Made by a program: the position numbers and the translations under genes. The notes under the pieces are model-generated. The model saw only the letters and a program-made list of their open reading frames with translations, searched no databases and was not told the origin of the DNA. Shown here in pieces: positions 14,001 to 25,006 of a DNA stretch of 64,000 bases (position 1 is the stretch's first letter; every line of letters begins with the position of its first letter). This DNA comes from Pachypanchax playfairii. Its lineage: Eukaryota; Chordata; Actinopteri; Cyprinodontiformes; Aplocheilidae. The stretch spans positions 778,121 through 842,120 of the forward strand of contig SSNP01000005.1 of the NCBI GenBank assembly GCA_006937955.1, in the 5' to 3' direction.

Positions 14001-15192
14001 ATCTTGGACTGATTTCAGTCCTGGTTCTATACCGTTACATTGAAATATGAAGAATGTTTGAAAAAACTTTTTAAAAAGCTCCTGACTTTGTATTTTTTAT
14101 TTGAATTGTTTAATTCTCATCACCTTCTCCTTTGAGCTGCTCTCTTCAGGAGTGTCCACAGCAAGTCATCTGTCCTCTGCATCTTCTTCTCTCGCACCAA
14201 CCAACCTCATGTCCTCCTTTACTACATCCATGTCTCCTCTTTGGTCTTCCTCCAGACCTCCTGCCTGGCAGTTCTCACCTCAGCATCCTTTTCCCTCCTC
14301 TGTACATGTCCAAACCATCGTAGTCTGGTCTCTCTGACTTTATCTCCAAAACATCTAACATGTGTCAAACATCTGATGAACTCATTCCTAATCCTGTCCA
14401 TCCTCGTCCCTCTGATGGACTCATTCCTGATCTTGTCCATCCTTGTCCCTCCCAAAGAACCTAAACATGTTAATTTCTGCTCCGTCTAGCTGTGTCTCTT
14501 GTCCCTTCCTCTCCAAATCAGACAACGTGGCCTGTCTCACCAGTCTTGTACAAGCTGCTATTAATGTGAAGATTTTAGAACGGTTTAGAAGATGCTGACG
14601 TCAATAGAATTTAGAACAGTTTAGAACACAATAGAGTTAATGTGAGGATTTTAGAACAGTTTGGAACATTCTAATGTTTCGTGTTCTGAACGGAATCATC
14701 GTATTTAAAGTAACTCGGTTTTGACCTCCAGAAAGAGAAAAAGTTAAAGTAAAAAATACCCTGCACAACGGGATGAAGATGAAAAAACTACCAGCCTGAA
14801 GAGTTGATGGTGTAACAAACTGCTCCAGTTATTCAAAGGTGTAATAAAGTGTCCCAGTTTTCCCCCGCCAGCGGGATTTTTGTACCAGAACCGACTGAAA
14901 CAAGCTAACGCGCTAACAGCGACATTAAAACGCTCCGCGGACGTAAATGAAGTTTATACCGGTTTAAATCAGTTCTGGTGGGGGTTTGAGCAACAGCTTC
15001 ATGAGTTATTCTGTTTCACTAAACTTTACATTCAGAAACAACATATCTGGATGTAGCTTGTTAGCTCCCCGTTAGCCTCCGCGGCCTGTACCGGACTCAC
15101 TTACCGGGGCTACTCCCAGGCCGGTCCAGCTTCAGAATGTCCCGGAGAGCCTGGGTCGCGCCCTCGATATCTATATCAGAATTCGACGCCAT
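5035..15192 (-). CDS. edc4: Enhancer of mRNA-decapping protein 4 (Ge-1/Hedls), N-terminal 853 codons
   Basis: EDC4 is the P-body scaffold that joins DCP1 to the decapping enzyme DCP2. Nineteen coding exons are visible on the minus strand: 15192-15105, 11732-11573, 11485-11374, 11273-11174, 10898-10712, 10458-10311, 10123-10019, 9770-9658, 9547-9464, 9358-9263, 8864-8765, 8643-8463, 8380-8314, 7870-7779, 7324-7152, 6753-6674, 6386-6257, 5757-5438, 5258-5035. Phases match at every joint and sum to 853 codons plus one base. The start reads MASNSDIDIEGATQALRDIL, close to human. Residues of about 100-440 form the WD40-like part, with GSNKVK, LLKGFTG, DEAGNL, SHDGY, ITGADQN and DLSAEYLIL visible. 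Residues of about 500-850 are Ser/Thr-rich linker, with LMTPDAFMTPS and RSPDVISSASTALSQD. The C-terminal coiled-coil and helical region, about 550 residues in human, must lie left of the minisatellite. Identity is firm; the exon 9 donor (GTCAGT) and exon 5 donor (GTATCC) are non-ideal. Confidence 0.96.
12235..13354 (-). mobile_element. Tc1/mariner transposon, non-autonomous, in edc4 intron 1
   Basis: The element is bounded by inverted repeats. The left end reads ctcactggccactttatt (12241 on), and the right end is its near-exact reverse complement, ending ggccagtgag at 13350. Flanking TA dinucleotides at 12235-12236 and 13353-13354 fit TA-targeted insertion, and the outermost bases differ by one inserted A. 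It is 1.1 kb long and sits inside intron 1 of edc4. Its transposase, on the same strand as edc4, is broken. Confidence 0.93.
12271..13206 (-). pseudogene. Tc1-family transposase pseudogene
   Basis: The reading frame encodes a DDE transposase related to fish Tc1 elements. The catalytic surroundings AWSDESRFLL, YFQQDNAPCH and SPDLNPIEHLW are all present (DD34E type). It is not functional. The frame has an in-frame TAA a few codons after the start and a TGA after the RQFCG motif. A stretch is missing between LRQMGYT and KNVAWSDE, where family members have further residues. A one-base deletion also truncates the end after MPRRIK. The longest intact piece runs from 12995 to 12300 (231 codons). Decay by several independent lesions suggests an old copy. 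Confidence 0.92.
13355..14124. other. edc4 intron 1, no recognised feature
   Basis: This is intronic sequence between the Tc1 element and the LINE fragment. I see no coding similarity or strong repeat. Confidence 0.5.
14125..14560 (-). mobile_element. Non-LTR retrotransposon (LINE) ORF2 3' fragment
   Basis: On the minus strand, 14455-14222 reads through HVRCFGDKVRETRLRWFG followed by HVQRREKDAEVR. This is the familiar tail downstream of the reverse transcriptase domain in fish LINEs. A short internal duplication (RTRMDKIRNESIR and GTRMDRIRNEFIR) precedes it. Similarity extends in degraded form to both sides. There is no intact ORF and no clear tail, so this is a dead 5'-truncated copy. The exact clade cannot be named without a repeat library. 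Confidence 0.75.
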
Positions 15193-16163
15193 GGGTGAGG
15201 GAAAAGGGAAACAGGGTAACACTGTAGGGGAAAACGACTTTAGCTCTGATGAGATGCTGGCACCATTCACCCACAGCAACCGTCTAAACTTCCGGTGTCC
15301 GCGTCACCCGGTCCGACTCATCAGTTCGTGTAAGGTCAATGGTTCCTACCTCACATTTTCCATCTAAATGTTCCAAATAAGAAGTGGTCTGCTTCTCCAA
15401 CTGGTCTTTAAAGAACTGGTGGCATTTTCTGTCCAGTCTTTGTAGATCATATAATGTCCCTTAAGATAACCAGGCAACAAAAAAGAAGTCCTTCACCCTT
15501 TGTGACACTGTTCACTACATTCTATTGTTCAGCTATAAATGTTTTATTGAGAACAATCTTTAATTGAAGTAGATACAGTAAATTCATCTTTCATCAGTTT
15601 GATGCAGCATTTCATCTTTTAACACTTGTTGCTGTTTTTACACACCTGTTTTCTTCCTCTGACCCTGGACGAGTCTAATGGACCTCAGAGAATTTTAAGA
15701 GAAAATGAAGATGTTTACATCATGAAACAGACTCAAAGTGCTGCAGCTCCTTTTGTGATGACACCCAGTTTCATTCTATAGTAAAATAGGTAGAGGAAAA
15801 TCAGCTGCTGTGTGAGATAAACTGGTTATCTTTTACAGCCCTGAAGTCACTTGTTAAACTCTCTCACTTCACTAGTTCTAACTTGTACCATGTATGTTAT
15901 AACATGTACATTTAAAGCACTATAAAAGCTAAAACACAGACATTTATAGCACCAAGTATGAAAACATTTTATTGACCTTGTTTGGCCAACTAAAGTGTCT
16001 GTAGCCAAACCAAAACCAACCAAACAAGCAAACATTCTTTAAGACAGTGTGTGTCAGCTCATACTCAAGGTTAATTAAAAGCTGAGGAAACTCTCAAAGA
16101 AAATTAAGAAGCAATTAGTCAGAAATTATGGAGAGACCACACAATTAAGAAAAATGTCCAGGT
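15193..16163. other. edc4 promoter / nutf2 downstream interval
   Basis: The first 150 bases upstream of the edc4 start are GC-richer and carry an ETS site. The rest is AT-rich with no coding similarity. A minus-strand AATAAA-like signal near 15964 could be a distal nutf2 polyadenylation signal. Confidence 0.5.
15288..15295 (-). promoter_or_regulatory. ETS-family site in the edc4 promoter
   Basis: ACTTCCGG on the plus strand (CCGGAAGT on the minus strand) lies about 100 bases upstream of the edc4 ATG. It matches the ETS/GABPA core common in TATA-less housekeeping promoters. Function is inferred from motif and position only. Confidence 0.55.
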
Positions 16164-16169
16164 TTTATT
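16164..16169 (-). terminator. Probable nutf2 polyadenylation signal
   Basis: TTTATT on the plus strand gives AATAAA in the nutf2 direction, about 735 bases past the stop codon. This leaves a 3' UTR of about 0.75 kb (16903-16150) with no other feature seen. Confidence 0.5.
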
Positions 16170-16903
16170 TTGTATCGTGGCTGTAGTCCATGTTAACTGC
16201 CAGATGCGTGTGGAAGAGAGAGAAAGACAGAAAATGCAGGATTGGAGAACATAACAGCAGGTCAACCTTTAACCTCCTTCATCCTTTGGTTTGAGAGAGC
16301 AGAACCCGCAGAATGATGCCAAAGGTAATGAAGCTAAAACTCAGTCCAACACACTGGCAAGCTAAAGTAAAGACATGAGTGGCATCTAAAAACAAAAGAC
16401 ACGATAAGTCAGAACTGAGAAGCCGACTCTGAAACTGAACATAAACCTACAAACCAGTCAACAACAGTGCTAACAGAACCGAGTCAACGGGGCGAGTGGG
16501 GAAAACGTCAAGAAGAGTGGAGAGCAGAACAGAGCACGAGTTAATGATCAGCTGTTTGTCCTTCTGGTGGCTTGAGTGTAGATTTGCTAATGAGGGGCTC
16601 CCAGCATCATGCAGATCAGCGGTGTGGCAGACAGGGGCATCTGATTGGTCAGCCGGCTCTCAGCAAAGAAACATGTTGCAGTTCTACTTGCTGGGCTGGT
16701 TGGAACAAAACCCACCTGGACGAGGTTCTGAGATTGACATCTAGAATCTGATGTTTACTTAGTTGTCAAACAGGCGTAAATGAGACAGCAGGAGGGAGGA
16801 ACGAGCGCTTCCTCTCCACCCCCTCCTCGGCTCCTCCGTCCATACTTCATCTCACCGTGCCCTTCACTATGGCCGCCCCTGCCCGCCGGCGTGAAGAGGC
16901 GGG

Positions 16904-18589
16904 TTAACCAAAGTTATGAATGGCCAACCTGAACATGTCATTGGTGCACACCCAAGCATCGTTAATGTTCTTCAGGATGAAACTCTGATGGAAACCCATG
17001 ATCGGGTCTTCATCTGCCTACAGAGAACATGGACACAAATACAGCAGAGGAGTCAGAACCAACCACTTTAACACAAGTTCAACCCACTACAGACACACAA
17101 CTTGAGTGATTACATACAAATGAGTGTTAGTAGATCAAACTAGGCCTGTAAAGAAGGCCACGTGCTGGAGGTGTGGGAGGAAACACTTACTTTAAGCTGT
17201 CCTACAACCATACACAAGATGCAGCTGTCTGGAGTTGGCTGGTGGTCCTGTGCTGTTATACTATGCGCTATTTTTGTGAAAGGGAGACTCTAGCACACAC
17301 ACAAAACAAACAAACAAATAAACAATATAAACATAAAATAATTTAAGCATTCCAGACAAATCAAACTTCAGATTTTAACTAATCTTGAACTCGTTCTGTT
17401 AAAATGTAAGAAAATTCAATTTAACTATAAATTAAAGACATTTTTATTTTTAAGTTTCTTTAAAGAGGCCATTTCAGGACTTTGTGGTTATTTCTTAACT
17501 ATTAACCAGTAATATGAAAAATTTTATATCTAAAAAACATCAGGAAACACTGATTAACAGACCTTTCAATCTGTCTGCATTAAAATTCGGATGATTCCGG
17601 CTCCTTCCGTCAGGCTTCATCATCAGCTCGTTCATATTCATTATGTGAATTTGCTGGACTCTGATTGGCTAACAAACTAGCCTATGAGAGCAAGGTATAC
17701 TGTTTCCTGCCCCGCTGCACACGGTAACATCAGACGTCGTGTCTTCCTGTTTGCTACGTCTTATGCTAACAGCTTTTAGCCAGCAGCATGCTAGGCGTGG
17801 TTTCAACTGCAGGAGCTGATGAATACTAACGAACAAAGGAGTTGTGATGAAACAGATACAGGCCGTTAGAACTCGGGTTTTATCACCACCTGCGTAGTTT
17901 GAGAGATTAAAACTGAAAGAGCTGTGATTTATACCTGGACGTAACCGCATCAAAGACTAACAGCAGCCTCAGCAACCAGACACGTTAACACGTTCCACCC
18001 ATAAAGCATGAAGTTACCAGAACAACTTACAGTGAGCTTCTCAACAATTGCTATTTTTCCCTGGTACGGTTGTCCTTCCCATGTAAGGCATGATGTATCG
18101 ATCTGTGTAGAGAGACAGAGGAAGAAGGTACGTTTCAAGGAATCGTCTACATGCATCACACAAGATGCAGGTGAACATCAAACACACAGGCGAGAATTTG
18201 ATCACTGAGGTTACATAAACAAAGGTACTGCTGGTGCTTTTTCAACCAAAAGTTTCATAAACTGATGCATGAAGAAAAAAAACACAACCGTCAACATCAG
18301 CAGACCTTCTCATATTCACATATTAATAGGATTAAAGTACTAAAACTAAAAAACTAAAATTGATTGAAAAAATGAAATTCTGATCATAATATGTTCAGTT
18401 CAACCCTCAAGCAGCTGAATGTTGTTAAATCTGCCATTAAAATTTTTAAAAATCATAAAACACCCTAATAAGAAGCAGAGTTACACCCACATATATGGAT
18501 CCAAGCTGTGATCTGTCTGAGTCAAACATCTGGTAGTAGTGCTGCACGAAGCTGGATCCTATCTGCTCCCACAGAGGCTGCTCCGCCAT
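16904..18589 (-). CDS. nutf2: Nuclear transport factor 2
   Basis: NTF2 is a small homodimer that carries Ran-GDP into the nucleus and binds FG-nucleoporins. Four coding exons, all phase 0, give exactly 127 residues, the usual length: 18589-18491 (33 codons), 18102-18031 (24), 17289-17191 (33) and 17017-16904 (37 plus TAA). The start reads MAEQPLWEQIGSSFVQHYYQ, and the protein ends FRLAIHNFG. The family hallmarks DTSCLTWEG, AQDHQPTPDSCI and ILKNINDAWVCTNDMF are intact. A splice acceptor at 18602-18601, eleven bases before the ATG, shows that at least one non-coding exon lies upstream. All introns have GT-AG ends. The gene is transcribed in tandem with edc4, as in human. Nothing suggests a defect. 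Confidence 0.98.
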
Positions 18590-19059
18590 CCTGAAACACC
18601 CTGCAACACACACTGAAGGCCAGACCATCAGACATAGAACACAAACATTAGAAAATAAACCAGTGAATCAACTGGATCTAAACTCAGATCAGAAGTCGTG
18701 TCAACATCCCTGTAAACACTCATGCAACCAGCAGCTGGTCTGTGGAAAAGCTGCTTACAACACAAAGGGATATTTAATACAATATAACATGTTTATTACT
18801 GTCAGCGGTTTTAACAACTCAAGACGAGAACCCAGTTTGATGAATAGATCCATAACATGACGTTAAATAGTGAAGCATTTGCGTTTTCCAGTTTGGTGCA
18901 TGTTCTCCCTCCAGCATGAGCTGCACACAAACACGTTCAGATTCTGTTCATTATCAATATTTAATCATTTCATTGGTTTTAAAAACAGCACGTGACCCGT
19001 GACATTTCTTTAGATCAGATGTGAAAATCTGAAGAGAAAAAATACAATGTAACATTGTA

Positions 19060-19556
19060 TGGAGGTTGTAGGAGTGTGAAATGCAGGACCAGCAGACCCA
19101 GAAACTCTTTCTTTCCCTCAGCCATCAGACTCCTTAACAATTAACAGCAGACAGGAGTCCGTAACATAGTACATTTGCACATACTGTAACTCTGTCAATG
19201 CACCTTATTACTATTTAGTATTTTTTTTTTTTTTTTTACCGTCTACCTCATGACACTTCTTTTACACAATGTTCACTTGATGCTGAATGTTGCAGTTAAT
19301 GTAGCACAATGCACATTATGTACATAGTTATAACTGATACTGATACTTATATTTTACTGATACTTATATTTTACTTATAGTTTATATTTATGTTTACTCT
19401 TTGTATGTTCTTTTTAAATTAGTCTTTTATATATTCTTATATACACTTTTGAATATTTATGGCATTCAGCGTGGACGGCAAAGTAAGAATTTCATTGTAC
19501 AGGGAAACCTGTTTCCTTACTGTACATATGACAATAAACGCTTTGAATTTGAATAA
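19060..19556 (+). mobile_element. Retrotransposon 3' end in nutf2 intron 1
   Basis: The stretch ends with atttcattgtacagggaaac, then a short stem region, then gacaataaacgctttgaatt and related tail words. This is the type of 3' UTR and tail I associate with fish non-LTR elements. It includes a T17-18 run near 19221 and AT-rich filler. No ORF is present, so it is probably a 5'-truncated insertion. The family assignment is from memory of such tails. Confidence 0.6.
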
Positions 19557-19999
19557 AAGTAATTATTTAAGGTCATATTTAATGTTAGAATGAAACTCTG
19601 ACACGGTCATGTTAAACATGTTAAAACAGTTTACAGACTGATTGTCAGTAAAACATGTTGAACATGTTACTGTCATGTTTATGACATGTTCTCATGTTCA
19701 CGGTGAAGTTCTGTTTTGATCTCCCGTGTCATCGATCCGTTACATCATATCGTTACTGTCAGAGTTAAATTCACGAGCAGCATGAGCAGGTGAGTTACAG
19801 GTAAAGGCAGCTATTGTAATGTACATGCTCAGATGTCACGGTGAATTAAAACGTGAACGATAACTACCGGCACTTGTTTGGCACTGTGTAACGGATTTCC
19901 TTTGATAGAACGGGTCACATGATCCCTCGAAACGACTCACGGTTGTTACTGGAACAATCTGAGCGCGCTAAACATCGAACCTCGTGATTAACGAGGGAC

Positions 20000-20330
20000 G
20001 ACAGAGACCCGTGAGTTAAGAGGGAGGAGGGGAGGGCAGACAGACAGACCGGGAAGCGGTTCTGCTCCAGCCCGCTCACGGCGGCGGCTGCTAGCTTGTG
20101 AGCGGACTTGTTTAGTGGCCTGTAGTTTCAGTTTCTAGCGACCGCCAGACGTCACAGATTCCATTTTTCCAGGCCGGACTGAAGGGCAGGTCTTCTCTCC
20201 GGATGCTAAAAATACCCAGACCCTCGTGAGTGCCGATGCCTGCTGCGGGCCCGCGCTCACGGACCCGGAGCCCCCGAGCAGCTACCTCTCATATAGGCGT
20301 GCCCGACATTAGCCTCGAACCGGAGTTCAA
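20000..20330. promoter_or_regulatory. GC-rich CpG block, possible promoter
   Basis: The block is rich in CpG and GC compared with its AT-rich surroundings. It holds candidate donors in both directions: CTCGTGAGTG on the plus strand near 20226 and GAGAGGTAGC on the minus strand near 20285. It could be a second nutf2 promoter or the start of an unrecognised plus-strand transcript. Confidence 0.4.
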
Positions 20331-20463
20331 CTAACCGTTTAAACGGTGACGCTGCACTTTATTTGTTCAAAATTCTGACGAAACTGAAGGATTTTGTTTT
20401 CATGTTTACTTCGATTCATTATTTCTTAAGAAGACACGTTTGAAAGAAGTAAATCAAACTTAC

Positions 20464-20600
20464 CTCTGACTTACGCCGAGGCTCTGCACGGTAGCACGGT
20501 GCAATGTCTCCGACGCTACGGACGCACGTTCTGAAAACGTAAGTCCCGCGGTGCATTTTGGGGATTGTAGTCTGTGTGCGCTCATGTTGGAAACAGACTG
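20464..20600 (-). other. nutf2: Putative non-coding first exon of nutf2
   Basis: A good donor (CAGAG followed by GTAAGT on the minus strand) ends this segment at 20464. It lies directly downstream of a ZNF143-type promoter element, and the next acceptor in the same direction is the one just before the nutf2 start codon. The transcription start is not defined, so the right boundary is approximate. An alternative exon could lie in the GC-rich block at 20000-20330. Confidence 0.5.
20551..20571 (-). promoter_or_regulatory. ZNF143/SBF-type promoter element
   Basis: The minus strand reads ACTACAATCCCCAAAATGCA followed by C. This closely fits the ACTACAANTCCC-N-NATGC consensus of ZNF143 (Staf), common near starts of vertebrate housekeeping genes. 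It sits at the expected start of the nutf2 transcript. Confidence 0.65.
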
Positions 20601-20639
20601 CAGGACAAGTAAAGAACATTGACGAGACATATGTAGCTG

Positions 20640-21496
20640 CTTAGTGGTGTGGTGGGTTTCAGTGCAGCTGGTCAGCATGAAGGTCACGAGTTCAAAACCT
20701 ACATTTTCCTGCTAAATAAATGTAAAATTATTATTTTAAAAACGTTTTACAGGAAGAAATTTGTATTTCTGAAAGTTTTAGCAGTTCTGAAAAAAAAACA
20801 AATAAACATGAACATTTGGGTTATCAGGTTTTTACTCAGGAAACATACACTGATCAGAACAACAGCCCACCCAGTACATTCAAGTTCACATCACACTAGT
20901 TCTAGGTCAAAGTGGCATGAAGTAAACAGGATTTATTTCTGCAAAATGTTGTTTGTTTTGAATAAAATTATGTTTATACAAGTTAATAATGACAGCTGCA
21001 GGAAGTTAACAATATATCCTGAAGTTAAAATGACTCTTTGAAGAGAGACCTCTACAGATATGCAAGAACTTTATTTGAATAAACATACAACATTCAGAAA
21101 GACTCAATTGTAGTTTGAAAGGAAACACTTGATTCATTCATATATTCTGTAAAACTTTGTTTCTCTGGCAGGTGGAAGTCACAGAGTACCCGTGTGCATC
21201 TGTTTAAACAGAAAACTAGAACCTGACATCATTTTATTTATTAATATAACGGTAATAATTCAGTTTTATAAAAGCCACTGGTTGGAAAAAAGAGACGTGA
21301 TGCAGGTTATTGTTTGTTAAAACAGTGTAAAATACTGTTAATTGCAGCAACATGTTCACCAGCTGAGATGGTCAAGGTTTTAGAAGACTCCAGATCCAGG
21401 GTTACTCGTGCTGCGTTCTGTGTCATGCTGGAGTTTCAGGATGATGTCGTGGTTTGCTTGGATCCGATTCCTGGACTTCATCAAACGTGTCCACCA
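20640..21496. other. Interval between nutf2 and tsnaxip1
   Basis: Near 20650-20700 a short stretch resembles the promoter box of a tRNA-derived SINE (cacgagttcaaaacc), too decayed to call. Minus-strand AATAAA signals are seen near 21068 and at 21233-21242 and could end tsnaxip1. A 130-codon plus-strand ORF (20649-21041) has low-complexity Lys/Ile-rich composition and no family resemblance, so I do not call it. Confidence 0.45.
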
Positions 21497-24400
21497 TCAA
21501 GACTTCTATAGATGTTTATGTGACCAATGACACATGATGTAGGTACAGAATCAGACTCAAAGAGCTTTTCACATCATTCAATTCTAAAGGTTTATCTGAA
21601 CTGAGGCTACATTTTAAACTAAAATGAATATTAGGTTATATCATAATGTGACTCTATTAGTTTGTGTTTAAATTTAATTCACCTGAACTGTGTTTGTGTT
21701 GCTCTCATCATTAGTGTTGATCAGATCTTCTAACTGGTCTGAAGGGAACTGGTTTTGGCCCTGAAACAAATCCTTCTCAGTCTGTAAAACAGCAACATAA
21801 AAGAAAATTTAAACACTTTCATTCAAACCTTTGCAACTGAACTAGGCTTTTTATTTTACATTTTCATTGTTTTAAACGTACTTCAATTAAAAATAATGTT
21901 TTCATCATTTTATTCTAACCTTCTACAAACAAGGAGTAACATCAGAGGTCAAGCAGAACTGAAACTAAATGCAGAGAATATTAGATTTACCTGCACAGTG
22001 ATTGAGACACACATCTTGTTTTGATCGCTGCCTCTTCTCTGCAGCTCCAGCAGGGTGTCATACTCAATCTGCAGCTGATCAAAGTCACTCTGAAGTGTCT
22101 TCAACTGAAAAATAAAAGACAGCATGATCATAATGAGGATTCTCAGGGTTTTGAGAACTACTGTTGAGCCCATCCCTTCACCTGCAGCTGAGTCTGTTTG
22201 TGGTTTTGTTCCAAGATGTCCCAGTTGCGTCGGGGAACAACGTTCCAGTATTCGGCTTTTATTCTGATGAGCTCCTCTTGAGTCTTATTCAGGTCCTCCC
22301 GACACACCTTTAGAGCAAGATTCAGCTCCACAGCATCCTTAGAATCTTCCACACAGCAAACATGAAAGTGGAACAAACGTAGACGTTCACACATTCATTA
22401 TAGTTTATTCAGTTTGTGCTGCTGTGGGGATGATCCTATCGCTGTTACTGAGTAAACAATGGGAAAGACTTTCCAGTCCATCAGCTGTTTGGACCTGGAT
22501 TTTACTAACAAACATCTGGAGAAATCACAAACACCAGAAACAGTCAAACTCACAGAATCGTTGCAGATAACCAACAAACTCAAAAACAAAGAAAAAATGA
22601 ATCTCTTATTTTAGGTTTATGTCTTATTGTATGTATATTTATATATATATAAAATTCACCAATCATTTTTCAAGTAGTAACATTTGGTTTTACTAATCAT
22701 TTTAACAGTGTTTAATTCCTCTGCAAGTAAAAAACCTAAAGCGGTTGATAGAGAAGCTCCATCCTGAAGCCTGACTTCATGAATCAGACCAGAAGCTGCT
22801 AGTTTCATTTTACATGGTAGAAACTGAAAGTCAGAGATGAAACTGACTATCAGCACCAGCTGGTGGAACAAGCACCTTCCAGAGGCACCTGTGTTTTTAT
22901 CTGCAGGACGCTCCCTCATCACAGAACCTCTCGTCAGGTCATTGAGCTGCCAGATCAGCAGCTTGCGGGCATCACGCTCTTCCCGGAACTGCAGATACTG
23001 GTTGGACAGCTCTGACTGCAGATGGTCCACCTTGAAAGGAAAGACAGATAATGAGAAATAGAAAATGAGGATCATAAGTGAACACAAAGGATGTAAAATA
23101 AGCTTTTTTCTGTCACTAATGTGTGTGTGGTTGTGCACATGCATTAGATCAGGACATTAAACCACTGCACCAATGTCTGCATGGTCTTCTCTGTCTCCCT
23201 CATGGCCTCAATGTCCTTTTTCAGCTGCTGCTTGTCTCTTTTCAGGGTCTCAATCTCAGCCTGCTGCTCTCCACACCGTGCTTGAAACTTCCTCTCCCAT
23301 TCCTCACCCATCAGCGTGAGGTGAGACTGCAGCGGCTCCAGATGTCGGATTACAATCTGCTGATGTGCTGAACATGATTTATGATAAAGAAGGAGTTTTA
23401 ACACTTCAAGGCTTAAATAATCACAAGACAACATGCTAAATACCAGAGTCATTAAAGTTCTGTAAAACACTCAGAACACAACCTGGTTGATAAAAAGGTT
23501 AACATGTTATCTTAGAGCACAAGTCCACTCACCTGGTACAGTTACTCTGAGTCCTTCATTAATGTTTAAAACTATAATGAAGTCCAAGTAGCTTCCAGAA
23601 AACTTCCAGATCTAAAATCCTTTGACTGAATTGACCTGAGACAGTTTTATGCTAAGCTAACAGTTTCCAGGCTTTTATCTTCACTCAAAGGTGCTTCAAA
23701 CTGATTGGAAATACAAGGTCATTTTTAGAAATCCATATTTTCTATCTGTGTTCAGTCTCATACAACATCACATCTGGATTAACTGACCTAAAGTGTTTTC
23801 ATATTCCTTTTTGATGGCAGACAGAAGAGGCTGGTAGGTTCTGAATGCACTGATGAAACAACCAAAAACACTGCGGCAGACCTGCAGCCGAGGCAGAGGG
23901 AGAAGTTTTACCACATGAACTCTGAAAAGACAACGAGTGAAACTTTTTTATGAGCAGAAACACCTGCAGCTTCAGATCCTGAGACGGAGGTTTCTGTGTG
24001 CTGAAGGACCGAAGCTCCGTGTTCATGTAGTTCTCCAGCTGCACAAGGAGTTCAGGCTTTCTACCCGGGCCTGAATACATGTAACTGCTTCCAGTCCCGT
24101 GTAACTAGTTCATCAAACACAGACATGAATCCACACAGAGCTGCGATTCAACTTCACTATGACAGAGAAGGAGGAAGGAGACGAGGAGGAGGAGAGCTGA
24201 GAAGAATAGGAAGGAAAAACAGACAGAAGGGTCAGTGAGGTGGTCAGTGTGGATCAGAGGAAAGAGTCTGAAACAGGGTTCAATTATCTGGACAGAGAAA
24301 AGAACAAGTGAACATCTTTAAGATGCCTGAAACGTTCCTTAAGAAATCACAATAAAACCAACAAGGAGAGTTAAATTATGTTACAGTATAAAAGTAAATG

Positions 24401-25000
24401 AAGTCATAGTAAATATAGACCTTAATGTTGTAGATGTTTCCAGTTTGTGACAGAGACAAAGTCTTTTCCAAATCTGAATCTGATTGAATTTTTCTTTAAA
24501 ACCTAAAACTTTGTGAAAGTCTTTGAAAAGTTCCGGATGAAGATCAGAAACAATATTATCATCAGTTTTAATCGGTGCAGCTGTTCTCCACAGTCTGACT
24601 ATAATAATGTCACATTTGATATTATCTTTGCAAACAGCTGAGTGATTAACTGAACAGAAGCTGAAGCTCCTCCTCTTCTCCAGTTTACCTGCAAACCAAC
24701 AGCAGCACGTCCTTTTCCTTCACCTGACGCCTGGACACCGTCATGTTTCAGGGTTTGGTCATGTGATGGTCTAAAGTAAAGATCAATATAAAACACCTGC
24801 AGCTCTGCATGCAGACATTGTTTCTGATCACGTGAATGAAACGTCACCTGCTTGGCGTTAGCGGAGGAAACGTCACGCCTCTGTTAGACATGTTCTATAA
24901 GCTGAATTATAACAGAGGAAGCTTCTATATTCTTCTCTGTTTGCTCACCGTGTTCTGGACTCTGCGCTGCTGCACCGCAGCGTTGTGACGCGGTTTCCAT
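21497..25000 (-). CDS. tsnaxip1: Translin-associated factor X-interacting protein 1, short form
   Basis: TSNAXIP1 is a testis- and cilium-associated coiled-coil protein that binds TSNAX. Exons on the minus strand are 25000-24949, 24070-23964, 23881-23788, 23367-23171, 23030-22889, 22345-22182, 22104-21991 and 21781-21683. These give 323 codons with consistent phases. A tentative last exon at 21505-21497 adds Lys-Ser-stop. The start METASQRCG lies in a good Kozak context. Visible matches to the human protein are RKPELLVQLENYMNTEL, FRTYQPLLSAIKKEYE, the long helical segment of exon 4, LQFREERDARKLLIWQLNDL, LNLALKVCREDL and YWNVVPRRNWDILE. The human protein is roughly twice as long; its C-terminal half was not found here. 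The exon 5/6 joint (donor ACAG-GTGCCT) and the final exon are the least certain. A different frame at 21480-21380 holds an alternative helical ending. Confidence 0.88.
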
Positions 25001-25006
25001 GGTAAC
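24993..25006. promoter_or_regulatory. RFX X-box overlapping the tsnaxip1 start codon
   Basis: GTTTCCATGGTAAC is a near-palindromic X-box (consensus GTNRCC, short spacer, RGYAAC). One position departs from the symmetric consensus. The tsnaxip1 ATG is the centre of the motif. RFX factors drive ciliary genes from X-boxes close to the transcription start, which suits this gene. Confidence 0.65.

Noticed and set aside
20649..21041. 130-codon plus-strand ORF between nutf2 and tsnaxip1
   Set aside because: Composition follows AT-rich DNA, and it begins in a decayed SINE-like stretch.
24599..24847. Possible extra tsnaxip1 exon near 24720
   Set aside because: The exon ending at 24949 joins the exon starting at 24070 in perfect phase and with family-like sequence. 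The segment near 24720 introduces a stop in the required phase.
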